From assembly GCF_003116095.1 (NCBI RefSeq), contig NZ_LGRA01000013.1, positions 542,545-606,544 of the forward strand: a DNA stretch of 64,000 bases. The letters are read 5' to 3'. Both the position numbers and the translations under genes were made by a program. The notes beneath the pieces were generated by a model. The model was not told the DNA's origin. It did not search any database and was given only the letters and a program-made list of their open reading frames with translations. This stretch comes from Azospirillum sp. TSO35-2 (lineage in GTDB: Bacteria > Pseudomonadota > Alphaproteobacteria > Azospirillales > Azospirillaceae). Positions 18,225-27,634 of the stretch are shown here, in pieces (the stretch's first letter is position 1; each line of letters starts with the position of its first letter).

Positions 18225-19418
18225 ATGAGCCCGCAAGCCGCACCCTCCCCCGCTCCCACCACTCCGGTCATAGGGCGTCGCCTGCGCCTGGGCATGGTCG
18301 GCGGTGGCCAGGGGGCGTTCATCGGCGGCGTGCATCGCATCGCCGCCCGGATCGACGACCGTTATAAACTGGTCGCCGGCGCGCTGTCGTCCGACCCGGC
18401 GCGCGCCCAGGCCAGCGGTGCCGAGCTGTTCCTGGCGGCGGACCGCTGCTACGCCGATTTCCGCGCCATGGCGGCGGCCGAGGCGGCGCGGCCCGACGGC
18501 ATCGACGTGGTGGCGATCGTCACCCCCAACCACCTGCATTTCCCGGTCGCCAAGGCCTTCCTGGAGGCCGGGATCCACGTCATCTGCGACAAGCCGCTGG
18601 TCCACACGGTGGCGGAGGCGGAGGAGCTGGCCGCCCTGGTCCGCACCCGCGACCTCGTCTTCGTGCTGACCCACAATTACAGCGGCTATCCGATGATCCG
18701 GCAGGCCCGCGCCATGGTCGCGGCCGGCGACCTCGGGCCCTTGCGCGTCGTCCAGGTCGAATACGCGCAGGACTGGCTGGCCACGGCGGTGGAGGACAGC
18801 GGACAGAAGCAGGCGGAATGGCGGACCGACCCGGCGCGGAGCGGCATCGCCGGCTGCGTCGGCGACATCGGCACCCACGCCTTCCACCTTGCGGAGTTCG
18901 TCTCTGGGCTGCGCTGCGTCGCGCTGGCCGCCGACCTGTCGGCCTTCGTTCCCGGCCGCCGGCTGGACGACAACGCCCACATCCTGATGCGCTACGACAC
19001 CGGCGCCCGCGGCATGCTGTGGGCCAGCCAGGTCAGCCCCGGCACCACCAATGGGCTGCGCCTGCGCGTCTTCGGTGAGCGGGGCGGGCTGGAGTGGCAG
19101 CAGGAGCAGCCGAACGAACTGCGCTTCACCCCGCTGGGCGAGCCGACGCGGACCCTGCTGCGCAACGGCGCCGGCAGCCTGCCCGCCGCAGCCCAGGCAT
19201 CGCGCATCCCGGCCGGCCACCCCGAAGGCTATCTGGAGGGTTTCGCCCAGATCTACCGCGACGCCGCCGACCGAATTTCCGCCCATCGGGACGGCCGGCC
19301 GTCGTCGCCGGACGACGCGCCGCTGCCGACGGTGGAGGATGGTGTGCGCGGCGTCCGCTTCATCCACGGCGCCGTCGAATCGAGCCGCCGCGACGCCGCC
19401 TGGGTGGAACTGCCGTAG
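18225..19418 (+). CDS. Gfo/Idh/MocA family NAD(P)-dependent oxidoreductase
   Basis: A 397-residue dehydrogenase. A Rossmann fold opens at residue 22 (RLRLGMVGGGQGAFIGGVH), and IVTPNHLHFPVAKAFLEAGI plus VICDKPLVHT (about residues 102-130) hold the conserved catalytic EKP-type Lys (here DKP). GDIGTHAFHLAEFVSG (near 212) gives the second substrate-binding Asp/His pair. AGGGGA before the ATG fits the start. It is the last gene of the sugar operon and converges on the esterase gene with five bases between stops. Confidence 0.9.
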   Translation: MSPQAAPSPAPTTPVIGRRLRLGMVGGGQGAFIGGVHRIAARIDDRYKLVAGALSSDPARAQASGAELFLAADRCYADFRAMAAAEAARPDGIDVVAIVTPNHLHFPVAKAFLEAGIHVICDKPLVHTVAEAEELAALVRTRDLVFVLTHNYSGYPMIRQARAMVAAGDLGPLRVVQVEYAQDWLATAVEDSGQKQAEWRTDPARSGIAGCVGDIGTHAFHLAEFVSGLRCVALAADLSAFVPGRRLDDNAHILMRYDTGARGMLWASQVSPGTTNGLRLRVFGERGGLEWQQEQPNELRFTPLGEPTRTLLRNGAGSLPAAAQASRIPAGHPEGYLEGFAQIYRDAADRISAHRDGRPSSPDDAPLPTVEDGVRGVRFIHGAVESSRRDAAWVELP

Positions 19419-19423
19419 CGCCT

Positions 19424-20473
19424 TTATCCACGCAGGTGGCAGCGCACCGTGTCGGCCGCCTGCCGCACCGCCTCGTCGGCCTTGCCCACCAGACGGGTCA
19501 TGGTGGCGAAGGCGTGCGGCAGTGTGTCGTGGCGGACCAGCCGGTGCGGCACCCGCGCGTCGCGCAGCCGCTCGGCAAGGCGCAGGCTGTCGTCGCGCAG
19601 GCAGTCCAGCCCGGCCGCCACCACATGCAACGGCGGCAGCCTGCGCAGGTCGGCCAGCAACGGCGCGGCGCGGGGGTCGCGGGTGGGCGCATCGTTGCCC
19701 AGCGCATCGTCACCCAGTCCATCGTTGCCAAGATACTGGCGCCAGTACCAGCGCATCCGCTCGGTCGTCAGCCCATAACGGCCGTCACCGAAACGGCGGT
19801 GGGACTCGGTGTCGAAATCATGGGCGAACATGCCGTAGAGCAGCAGCCCGAACGACACCGGCGGCCCCGGCTCGTCCCGCGCCGCCAGCGCCAGCCCGAG
19901 CGCGAGGTTCGCGCCCGCCGAATCGCCGCCGACGGCGATGCGTTCCGGATCCAGCCCGTGCGAGGCGCCATGGCGCACCACCCAGCGGAAGGCGGCCAGC
20001 GCTTCGTCCCGCTGGTGGGGGAAGCGCTTCTCCGGCGCCAGGCTGTAGGCGACGGCGCAGACAGCGGCGCCGCTGTGCTGGGCCAGCAGGCGCAGCAGGC
20101 GGTCGTGGGTGTCGATGCTGTTGATCACAAAGCCGCCGCCGTGGAAATAGATCAGCACCGGCAAGGGCCGACCGCCGTGCCCCGCCGGCCGGATCAGCCT
20201 CAGCCGCAACGACCCGCCGGCCGGGCCCGCGGTTTCGACCTCCTCGACCTCGGCCGGCACCGGCGCCGGGCCGTTCAGGAAGCGGTGATGACGCTCCGCC
20301 GCGGCGCGCGCCTCGGCCAGCGGCAGCCGCAGCGGGTCGGCCGGCGCCACCCCCAGCCGGGCGGCCAGGGCGCCGAGTTCGGCGACCTTCGGGTCGAGCC
20401 GCGGGACGAGCGTGTCGCTCTCCACCGTTTGAAGCATGGCCGGCATCGCACCCACCCCACGGTCAGAGGACAT
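19424..20473 (-). CDS. Alpha/beta hydrolase, HSL-type carboxylesterase
   Basis: A 349-residue esterase of family IV. The oxyanion motif FHGGGF is near residue 110, the nucleophile elbow GDSAG near 182, and the remaining triad members fit D in LDCLRDDS and H in LPHAF near the C-terminus. An odd insertion (LGNDGLGDDALGND, encoded by 19690-19735) is a fresh-looking three-unit repeat. The ATG at 20473 overlaps the end of the XRE-cupin gene by 11 bases, so the two are translationally coupled; a second in-frame ATG is at 20446. The physiological ester is unknown. Confidence 0.88.
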   Translation of the reverse strand: MSSDRGVGAMPAMLQTVESDTLVPRLDPKVAELGALAARLGVAPADPLRLPLAEARAAAERHHRFLNGPAPVPAEVEEVETAGPAGGSLRLRLIRPAGHGGRPLPVLIYFHGGGFVINSIDTHDRLLRLLAQHSGAAVCAVAYSLAPEKRFPHQRDEALAAFRWVVRHGASHGLDPERIAVGGDSAGANLALGLALAARDEPGPPVSFGLLLYGMFAHDFDTESHRRFGDGRYGLTTERMRWYWRQYLGNDGLGDDALGNDAPTRDPRAAPLLADLRRLPPLHVVAAGLDCLRDDSLRLAERLRDARVPHRLVRHDTLPHAFATMTRLVGKADEAVRQAADTVRCHLRG

Positions 20474-21083
20474 AGGACATTACCAGATACAGCCGCGCCT
20501 CGTCCGGCCCGACATTGTGGTAGGCGTGCGGAACATCGGCCTCAAAGAGGATGGCGTCGCCCTCCTCCAGCCGGTGCTCCCCCTGTCCGGTGACGATGAC
20601 GACGCTGCCGCGCCCGACCAGGATGTTCTCCGTCGTGCCGGGCGGATGGCCGTCGGCCGCCTCGACGATGCCGGGCGCCAGCCGCAGTTCGTAGAACTCG
20701 ACCTGCCGCTCGCCCTTCAGCGGGAACAGCGCGCGCGAGCTGAGGCCGCCATCCCGCGAGGCGAGGCTGCGCGAGTCGGCGCGCCGGATCACCGTGGTGC
20801 CGCTGTCGCCGCCGCTGCTGAGCAGGCTGGAGAACGGCACGTCCAGCGCCTTGGCCACCGTCCACAGCGTGGCGATGTCGGGACGGAGGCCGCCGGATTC
20901 GATCGCCGCCAGCGTCGCCGTCTGGTTGCCCGACAGCCGTGCCAGCCCATCGACCGACAGCCCCTGGCGCAGCCGGAACGACCGCAGATTCTCGGCGATC
21001 ACCCCGACCAGTTGGTCAATGCCGTCACCGCCGGCGGGCGGGGCTGCGGGCTCCTGAAGCGGATGAACGATGCCGGTCGTCAT
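20463..21083 (-). CDS. XRE-family regulator with cupin sensor domain
   Basis: A 206-residue regulator. Residues 25-85 are an XRE helix-turn-helix (ENLRSFRLRQGLSVDGLARL, then QTATLAAIESGGLRPDIATL). Residues 120-200 are a small cupin barrel (PPGTTENILVGRGSVVIVTG, then GDAILFEADVPHAYHN with the metal-type His). Proteins of this build bind small metabolites and control nearby catabolic genes; here the overlapping esterase is the obvious target. The ATG at 21083 has no strong ribosome site, but later Met codons would cut into the DNA-binding domain. Confidence 0.88.
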   Translation of the reverse strand: MTTGIVHPLQEPAAPPAGGDGIDQLVGVIAENLRSFRLRQGLSVDGLARLSGNQTATLAAIESGGLRPDIATLWTVAKALDVPFSSLLSSGGDSGTTVIRRADSRSLASRDGGLSSRALFPLKGERQVEFYELRLAPGIVEAADGHPPGTTENILVGRGSVVIVTGQGEHRLEEGDAILFEADVPHAYHNVGPDEARLYLVMSYVL

Positions 21084-21269
21084 TGGACCATGCCCCCACT
21101 GGTGATGATCGGGCCGACGCCGGGCTCGCCACCCGATCGGCATGGGGGCATTGAACATGGAAAATATCTACTGAACAAGTAGGTAAATGATATGTCTATG
21201 TGTTATTTAATCCGGCGATCCGCAATTATACCAATAAAGTTATGTTATAAAGACACTTCCTCTCTCGAC

Positions 21270-21353
21270 CGTCATTCCCGCAAAGGCGGGAATCCAATCG
21301 GCTCAGCGGCTTATCCGCGGAGTTTCCTGGATCCCGCCTGCGCCGGAATGACG
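21270..21353. repeat. 84-bp dispersed palindromic repeat (REP-like), copy 2
   Basis: Begins CGTCATTCCCGCAAAGGCGG and ends CGCCGGAATGACG; the same length and plan as the element at 839-922. It lies in an AT-rich gap between the XRE gene and the pseudogene. Confidence 0.8.
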
Positions 21354-21402
21354 CCGGACATGAGCGCGGCACCGCTCAAGCGGGTGACGGCCCGCACCAA
21401 AA

Positions 21403-21722
21403 TCAGGCCGGCCCGGCGCCCCGCGCCTCCTCCGCCGCCTCGAAATGCCGGGTGATCTCGGCGCCGGTGGCGATCCACACGTCGCCCTTGGCCTGGACGT
21501 GGCACAGGAAATCGCGCAGCAGATGCCAGCGCATCGGCCGGCCCGACACCTGCGGGTGGAGCACCATGGTGGTGACGCCGCCCCAGGCGTGGGTCGCCTC
21601 GAACTCGTCGATCCACAGCGGCAGCACCGCGTCGCGACCGAACAGCGCCCGCGGGCTGCTGCGCGCCGACATGCCGAAGTTCCAGTCGTCGAAGGCGAAG
21701 TTCACCGGGATCTCGACCGGCC
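21403..21722 (-). pseudogene. C-terminal fragment of a polysaccharide deacetylase
   Basis: About 105 codons that read PVNFAFDDWNFGMSARSSPR near the start, then VLPLWIDEFEATHAWGG and VTTMVLHPQVSGRPMRW. They match the last third of polysaccharide-deacetylase proteins of the PuuE/allantoinase-related group, with a closing GDVWIATGAEITRHF. The catalytic N-terminal part with the metal-binding HxxxH and the Asp is missing. The fragment is fused out of frame to the PrpD remnant at about 21725, so a deletion between two once-adjacent genes is the simple explanation. Confidence 0.8.
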
Positions 21723-22665
21723 CGTCCCGGCCTCGCCATCAGCATCGGGCTGAGCCGCACCGCGACGGCCTCGACGCTGCCGGCGGCGCGGCCGGTTTCC
21801 ACCAGGATGTCCGCGACGCAATCCACCGCCGAATGGGTGCCGCGGCAGGACGCGTAGGGCTTCAGCGACACCCGGTCCAGCTTCCACACCGTGCCCAACC
21901 CGTCGGTCAGCGCCTCGGCCCGGCTGGTGATTGAAGCTGGTGAAGAAGCCGCCCCAGACGTCGTCGAACACGCGGGTCGGCCCGCTCAGCCCCTGGGCGG
22001 CCAGCGCGGCGGCGAGCAATCCGCCCTCGGCCGCGCGGCCGGCGTGGATCTTCTTGGCCTGGCTGCCGTCATGGATGAAGGCCCACAGCCCGGCCGAGGT
22101 GCTGGTCGCCAGCGCGATGGCGCTGCGGCAGCGCTGCGGCGACAGGCCCCACAGGTTGGCGATGGCCGCGGCGGCGCCGATCGGGCCGCAGGTGCCGGTC
22201 GAATGCCAGCCGGCGCCGTTGTGGGCGTCATAGCCGCCCGCCGCCTCCAGCACCCGGCGACCGACGTCGTAGCCGACGACGACGCTGGCGATCAGCGCCT
22301 TGCCCGACACCGGCTGCGGCGCCTGGGCCAGGGCGGCGAGCACCGCCGGCACCACCACCGCGCCGGAATGGTCGCAGCCACCGGTGTCGTCCAGTTCGAA
22401 GGCCTGGGCGGCGACGCCGTTGGCCAGCGCCGCGTCGCGCGCCGACACCAGCAGCGGCGTGCCCCAGACGCGGGCGCCGGTGATGGCGCCATCCTCCCGG
22501 GGCGGCACGGCGTGCAGCAGGCTCCGCACCATGCGGAACTCGGCCGACCGGGTGCCGGCCAGCGCCGCGCCGATGGTGTCGAGGATGTGGATCTTGGCCT
22601 TCCCGACCAGCGCCGGCGGCAGATCGGCAAAGCGGGTGCCGGCGGCGGAGCGCGAAGGCCATGTC
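21723..22665 (-). pseudogene. MmgE/PrpD family protein remnant (frameshifted, truncated)
   Basis: The 2-methylcitrate-dehydratase-like family is clear in LVGKAKIHILDTIGAALAGT, GWHSTGTCGPIGAAAAIANL and GSQAKKIHAGRAAEGGLLAA. Near 21930 the frame breaks: one frame ends in WGGFFTSFN and the next continues with AEALTDGLGTVWKLDRVSLK and the family motif KPYASCRGTH. The protein then stops after VRLSPMLM, where the deacetylase fragment begins, so about the last quarter is lost. The N-terminus is also short and out of frame near 22650. PrpD-like genes are often found in operons for organic acids. Confidence 0.85.
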
Positions 22666-22716
22666 CGGTTCTGATCCCGACGCGTCCCCGCAGTCCCGCC
22701 GATACCTCCGTCCCGC

Positions 22717-25131
22717 CTAGCGCTTCGCGGAGGCCGACATCGCCGGGCGTTGGCGCTCGCCGACCCGGTCCAATTCATCCACCAGCGTCGCGTAGCATCC
22801 CGGGACCCGTTCGCCGTCGGCGGCCCGGCAGGCTTGGCACAGCGCACGCGCAGCCTGGACGACGCCACGGTACCCAAGCATGCCGGCCGCGCCGATGAGC
22901 TGGTGCGCCGCCTCGTCCAACTGTTCGAGGTTGTTGCGGGCCGCCGCAAGTTCCGATTTGGCCAGCTCCGCCCGTTGCAGGAACGCGGTCTGCAACACGG
23001 CCATGTTGCGTTCGCCGATCGCCGACGTCATCGCGTCGCGCATTTCCACGTCCATCGACGGGAGCTGGGGTGCCGGCTCCACGGGTCCTTTCTGCCGAAA
23101 CACCGCGTTGACCGTCGCGAGCAGGTCGGCCGGCAGGAAGGGCTTGGTCAGGTGCCCGTCCATGCCGATGGACAGGCAGGCGGCGGCGTCGTCCCGCGTC
23201 GCGTCGGCGGTCAGGGCGATGATCGTCAGGTGGCTGCCATCCCCCTCCAGTTCCCGGATCGCCCGCGTCGCGGCGGGGCCGTCGAGCACCGGCAGATGGA
23301 CATCCATCAGGATCAGGTCGAAGCGGATGTGCTTCACCGCCTCCACCGCATCGGCGCCGTTGTCGGCGACGGCAACGTGATGACCGGCCTGCTCCAGAAT
23401 GGTGCGGGTCAGAATTTGCGTGATCGGATTGTCTTCCACGACCAGAATATGCCGGCCGGTCACCGGCGGCTCCGCTTCAGCGGCGATCGAGGGGATGGCC
23501 GAGGCTGGTTCCTCGGCTGCGGTCAGCGGAATGGTGAACCAGAAGGTGCTTCCCTGTCCGTCGACGCTGCTGACGCCGATGTCGCCCTCCATCAGGGTGA
23601 TGAGCGACTTGCAGATGGCCAGCCCCAGTCCGGTGCCGCCATATTTGCGCGTGGTCGACGAACTCACCTGGCTGAAGCGCTGGAACAGGCAATCGCGTTT
23701 GTTCGCGGGAATACCGATCCCGGTGTCCCGGACCTCGATCATCAGGAGAGGCTGACCGCTGGGGGACACCGTCAGATCCAGGATCAGACGCACCTCGCCC
23801 TCGGTGGTGAACTTGATGGCGTTGTTCAGGAAATTGCCGATCACCTGCTCGATCCGGATCGGATCGCCCCGCAGCCAGTGCGGCACGTCCGGCGAACGGT
23901 CGAGCACCAGCCCCACGCCTTTGGCCTCGGCCATCGGCTGGACCAGCGTGATGCAGTCCTCGGCGAGCTGGTGAAGGTCGAAGACGATGTTCTCCAGTCG
24001 AATGCTGCCCGCCTCGATCTTCGAATAATCCAGAACATCGTTGATGACGGTCAGCAGCGTGCGACCGGCCGTCCGCTGGTGTTCCACCCAATTCTTCTGC
24101 TTCTCGTTCAGCCGCGACTTGGCCAGAAGCTCCGAGAACCCGATCACGCCGGTCAAAGGGGTCCGCAGTTCGTGGCTCATCATGGCGATGAACGCCGATG
24201 CCTCGACCGTGCGCCGGTTGGCGTCGACGAGATGGGTCGACAGCGCCTCGGTCCTGCATTCCAGTTTGCGGACATTGCGCCAGATGATGACGCCGTACAC
24301 CATAAGGCCAAGCAGCAGCGCCACACCGCCGCCGCCGATCAAGAGCAGGCGGATCGGACGATAGGATTGTTCCGCCAGCGCTTCCGGCATCGCCATGGCG
24401 AGGTGCCAGCCGGTGTCCGCCAGGGGAATCACCGCCCCTAAGGAGGCAATCCCCTCTTTCGTGACGGTTTTCTCCAGCGTGGTGCGGCCCTGCCGGATGG
24501 CTTCGACGATGTTGCCGGTCGGCTTGCTGCCGACGAATTGCTCCGCTTGGTCGCTGCGCGCCACAATCGTCATGTTCTGGTCGATCAGGGATGCAATCCA
24601 CCCCTGCGGCCTGATTCCCGAACGCAAAAGATCGCTCAATACGTCCGATTCGAGCAGTTCTGACAGGATGTAGCGAACCTGCCCATTCACCCGGAACGAC
24701 ACCCGAACCTCGATCTTGCCGTCGACCCAACCGCCAACACTCGGCTCATCTGTGGTCCAGACGGCGTCGCCGCTCTCGGCCTCCATGAGAGGCGGCAGGG
24801 GCTGGGCCGACGGCACTCGCAGATCGAACACGACCGCGTCCCGGTCATACAATGTGATGGTGTGAATGGATGGGTGCATCTCTCGAGCAAATTCCGCTTC
24901 CCGCCGCATCGTGGACAGATCGCTCGACCGGAGGGCGTTGGAAACCGTCAAACCGGAGAGAAACGCGGTTTCCTGCACTAAGGTGCGCTGAACCAGGGCC
25001 GCCGTGGCGTTCATTTCCACTTCGAGGTTCCGCTGCAGCATTTCTCTTTCCAGGCGCACCGCAGCACTCAAAAAGAAGACAGCGTAGACAAAAAGGGGCA
25101 GGATGGCTGCCGCAATCCACGAATGTCGCAT
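22717..25131 (-). CDS. Hybrid sensor histidine kinase with receiver and HPt domains
   Basis: An 804-residue inner-membrane kinase. A membrane helix at residues 6-26 and another at about 265-287 enclose a periplasmic double-Cache-like sensor. The cytoplasmic part has the phospho-acceptor His320 in MMSHELRTPLTG, an HATPase domain with DTGIGIP and GGTGLGLAICKSL, a receiver with Asp610 in LILMDVHLPVLDG, and a C-terminal HPt domain with His743 (AAHQLIGAAGMLG). This is a full four-step phosphorelay chain that needs a separate output regulator, not seen nearby. The start at 25131 lies directly before the first membrane helix. Confidence 0.93.
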   Translation of the reverse strand: MRHSWIAAAILPLFVYAVFFLSAAVRLEREMLQRNLEVEMNATAALVQRTLVQETAFLSGLTVSNALRSSDLSTMRREAEFAREMHPSIHTITLYDRDAVVFDLRVPSAQPLPPLMEAESGDAVWTTDEPSVGGWVDGKIEVRVSFRVNGQVRYILSELLESDVLSDLLRSGIRPQGWIASLIDQNMTIVARSDQAEQFVGSKPTGNIVEAIRQGRTTLEKTVTKEGIASLGAVIPLADTGWHLAMAMPEALAEQSYRPIRLLLIGGGGVALLLGLMVYGVIIWRNVRKLECRTEALSTHLVDANRRTVEASAFIAMMSHELRTPLTGVIGFSELLAKSRLNEKQKNWVEHQRTAGRTLLTVINDVLDYSKIEAGSIRLENIVFDLHQLAEDCITLVQPMAEAKGVGLVLDRSPDVPHWLRGDPIRIEQVIGNFLNNAIKFTTEGEVRLILDLTVSPSGQPLLMIEVRDTGIGIPANKRDCLFQRFSQVSSSTTRKYGGTGLGLAICKSLITLMEGDIGVSSVDGQGSTFWFTIPLTAAEEPASAIPSIAAEAEPPVTGRHILVVEDNPITQILTRTILEQAGHHVAVADNGADAVEAVKHIRFDLILMDVHLPVLDGPAATRAIRELEGDGSHLTIIALTADATRDDAAACLSIGMDGHLTKPFLPADLLATVNAVFRQKGPVEPAPQLPSMDVEMRDAMTSAIGERNMAVLQTAFLQRAELAKSELAAARNNLEQLDEAAHQLIGAAGMLGYRGVVQAARALCQACRAADGERVPGCYATLVDELDRVGERQRPAMSASAKR

Positions 25132-25459
25132 CGGACTCCCCTCAACCTGTGAAGGGGATGATCATATAATGGTATGCAAGTGGATTGAATAAAAGAAGGA
25201 TTCTAATCAGAAGACTGGCGTCACGCACACAAGGAAATCGGTCATGTATTCAGGCAAAGGCGACAAAATGACGCAGCAACGATTCACTGTTGAATGATCT
25301 GCCGATGCGTCTGCTTACTGGCCAAACATTCTGGTATTCACCGGTCATACTGCAGCCGGCCTACAACTTTATTGCCCGGCACTCACCCTTTATTGCCGGT
25401 GCGCGCACGCACGAAAGAACAAACGTGCTTTGGTCGCTCTTGGCGCGGCGCAGCGTCGA
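25132..25459. other. Intergenic stretch between kinase and tRNA-Tyr
   Basis: 328 bases, less GC-rich than the surroundings. I see no gene, repeat or clear terminator. It should hold the kinase promoter. Confidence 0.5.
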
Positions 25460-25545
25460 TGGTGGAAGGGGCTGGATTCGAACCAGCGTACGCTATCGCG
25501 GGCAGATTTACAGTCTGCTGCCTTTAACCACTCGGCCACCCTTCC
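25460..25545 (-). tRNA. tRNA-Tyr (GTA), CCA encoded
   Basis: The acceptor stem pairs GGAAGGG (5', ending at 25545) with CCCTTCC, followed by discriminator A and an encoded CCA (25462-25460). The D-arm reads GGCCGAGTGGTTAAAGGC, the anticodon loop has GTA at 25511-25509, the long variable arm fits a class II tRNA, and the T-arm has GGTTCGAATCC. Confidence 0.96.
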
Positions 25546-25626
25546 ATCGGGGCGCAGACCTTTAGCCGCTCAGCGGGGGAGAGGTCAAGCCCTGGCTTGC
25601 AAAAAATCGCACCGAAGCGGCCGGCG

Positions 25627-26226
25627 CTACGGCCCGGCCGGCACCAGCCAGTGCCGCGCCTCGGCATCGGCGCGGTCGAAGGCATCGATGGCATCCTGCT
25701 GTTGCAGGGTCAGCGCCACGTCGTCCAGGCCGGCGATCAGCCCGTCCTTCTTGAACGGGTCGATGGCGAAGGGCAGCACCGCGCCGTCGGGATCGGTCAG
25801 GGTCTGGGCCGGCAGATCGACGGTCACCGTGGCCCCCGGGGTCCGTTGCAGGCGCCGCCGCAGGGCGGCCACCGCGTCGTCCGGCAGGGTGATGGTCAGC
25901 AGGCCGTTCTTGGCGGCGTTGGCGGCGAAGATGTCGCCGAAGCTGGGGGCGACGACGCAGCGGAAGCCGCCGTCGACCAGCGCGTACACCGCGCCCTCGC
26001 GCGACGATCCGCAGCCGAAGTTGCGGTCGGCGACCAGCACCCGCGCCCCGGCATAGGCCGGATCGTCGAGCGGGAAGCCGGGCTTGCGCTCGTCATGGAA
26101 CAGGAAGTTGCCGTAGCCGGCGCTGCGCGGCTTCTTCAGGAAGCGGGCAGGCAGCAGTTGGTCGGTGTCGATGTTGGCGATGTCCAGCGGCACCGCCACC
26201 GCGGTCAGCGTGACGAAGGGCTCCAT
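25627..26226 (-). CDS. leuD: 3-isopropylmalate dehydratase small-subunit paralogue (LeuD-like)
   Basis: A 199-residue swivelling domain of the aconitase superfamily. VPLDIANIDTDQLLPARFLK (residues 15-34) and GCGSSREGAVYALVDGGF (near 70) match LeuD. True isopropylmalate isomerases nearly always read SSREHAPWAL there; here it is SSREGAVYAL, so substrate specificity is probably different. The ATG at 26226 follows the leuC stop by one base. As last gene of the 13-gene operon it forms the hydratase with the LeuC-like protein; maleate, a substituted maleate or citraconate are candidate substrates. Confidence 0.85.
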   Translation of the reverse strand: MEPFVTLTAVAVPLDIANIDTDQLLPARFLKKPRSAGYGNFLFHDERKPGFPLDDPAYAGARVLVADRNFGCGSSREGAVYALVDGGFRCVVAPSFGDIFAANAAKNGLLTITLPDDAVAALRRRLQRTPGATVTVDLPAQTLTDPDGAVLPFAIDPFKKDGLIAGLDDVALTLQQQDAIDAFDRADAEARHWLVPAGP

Positions 26227-26227
26227 C

Positions 26228-27634
26228 TCAGCGGCCTCCCAGTTTGCGGACATCGGTGATGCGGCCGGTCACCGCGGCGGCGGCGGCCATCGCCGGGCTC
26301 ATCAGGTGGGTGCGGGCGTTCGGCCCCTGGCGGCCGGGGAAGTTGCGGTTGGTGGTCGAGGCGCAGCGCTGCCCCGGCGGCACGAGGTCGCCGTTGATGC
26401 CGACGCACATCGAGCAGCCCGGCTCGCCCCATTCCAGCCCGGCGTCGGCGAAGACGCGGTCCAGCCCCTCGGCCTCGGCCTGCCGGCGGACCGGCACCGA
26501 TCCCGGCACCACCAGCCCCGGCACCACGGCGCGGCGGCCGCGCAGCACCGCCGCCGCCGCCCGCAGGTCCTCCAGCCGCGCGTTGGTGCAGGAGCCGATG
26601 AAGACGCGGTCGATGGGCACATCCTCCAGCGGCGTGCCGGGCGCGAGGCCCATATAGTCCAGCATCTTGCGCATCTGTCCGGCCCGCCCCGGATCGGCCT
26701 CGGCGCCGGGATCGGGAACCGCGGCGGTGACCGGGACGGCGGTTTCCGGGCTGGTGCCCCAGGTCACGGTGGGGGCGATGGCGGCGGCGTCGAGCGTCAC
26801 CTCGCGGTCGAAGACGGCGCCGGGCTCGCTCGGCAGGCCGCGCCAGTGCGCGACCGCCCGGTCGAACAGCGCGCCCTTCGGCGCGAAGGGACGGCCCTCG
26901 ACGAAGGCGAAGGTGGTGTCGTCGGGCGCGATCATGCCGGCCCGCGCGCCGGCCTCGATCGCCATGTTGCAGACGGTCAGCCGGCCTTCCATCGACAGGC
27001 CGCGGATGGCGCTGCCGGCGTATTCGATGACGTGGCCCGCCGCGCCGTCGGCGCCGATGGCGGCGATCACCGCCAGGATCAGGTCCTTCGCCGTCACGTG
27101 CGGTCCCAGCGTGCCGTCGATGGTGACGCGCATCGTCTTCGGCCGGCGCTGCCACAGCGTCTGGGTCGCCAGCACATGCGACACCTCGGTGGCGCCGATG
27201 CCGAAGGCCAGCGCGCCGAAGGCGCCGTGGGTCGAGGTGTGGCTGTCGCCGCAGACGATGGTCAGCCCCGGCAGGGTCAGCCCCTGTTCCGGCGCCAGCA
27301 CATGGACGATGCCCTGTGCCGGGTCGTGCAGGCCGAAATGGCGCAGGCCGTGGCGGGCGGCGTTGGCGTCGAGCAGCGTCACCATGTTGGCGATCTCCGG
27401 ATCGGCGATCGGTTGGGAGCGCGCGTGCGACGGCACGTAATGGTCGGCGACGGTGAAGGTCAGCTCCGGCCGCCGCACCTTGCGGCCGGCGTGGTCGATC
27501 ATGCCGAAGGCGTGGAACGAGCCCTCGTGCAGGAAATGCCGGTCGATGGCGAGCAGCGCCTGGCCGTCCGGCCGGGTCGTCACGACATGGGCGTCCCACA
27601 CCTTGTCGAACAGGCTGCGCGGCGGTGCGGTCAT
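26228..27634 (-). CDS. leuC: 3-isopropylmalate dehydratase large-subunit paralogue (LeuC-like)
   Basis: A 468-residue [4Fe-4S] hydro-lyase subunit. The cluster cysteines are present in IGSCTNARL (one) and [11 protein letters not shown] (two). It starts [12 protein letters not shown] as LeuC does. The substrate loop reads [10 protein letters not shown] and VADHYVPS, not the HEVTSPQAF and MDHNVPT of leucine-biosynthetic enzymes. This and the operon suggest a catabolic hydratase. The start codon overlaps the stop of the FAD gene (ATGA, 27631-27634). Confidence 0.88.
   Translation of the reverse strand: MTAPPRSLFDKVWDAHVVTTRPDGQALLAIDRHFLHEGSFHAFGMIDHAGRKVRRPELTFTVADHYVPSHARSQPIADPEIANMVTLLDANAARHGLRHFGLHDPAQGIVHVLAPEQGLTLPGLTIVCGDSHTSTHGAFGALAFGIGATEVSHVLATQTLWQRRPKTMRVTIDGTLGPHVTAKDLILAVIAAIGADGAAGHVIEYAGSAIRGLSMEGRLTVCNMAIEAGARAGMIAPDDTTFAFVEGRPFAPKGALFDRAVAHWRGLPSEPGAVFDREVTLDAAAIAPTVTWGTSPETAVPVTAAVPDPGAEADPGRAGQMRKMLDYMGLAPGTPLEDVPIDRVFIGSCTNARLEDLRAAAAVLRGRRAVVPGLVVPGSVPVRRQAEAEGLDRVFADAGLEWGEPGCSMCVGINGDLVPPGQRCASTTNRNFPGRQGPNARTHLMSPAMAAAAAVTGRITDVRKLGGR

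Noticed and set aside
25627-27634. LeuCD as the housekeeping leucine enzymes
   Set aside because: Active-site motifs differ and leuB is not nearby; the genes are the end of a catabolic operon. The symbol is kept only to mark the family.
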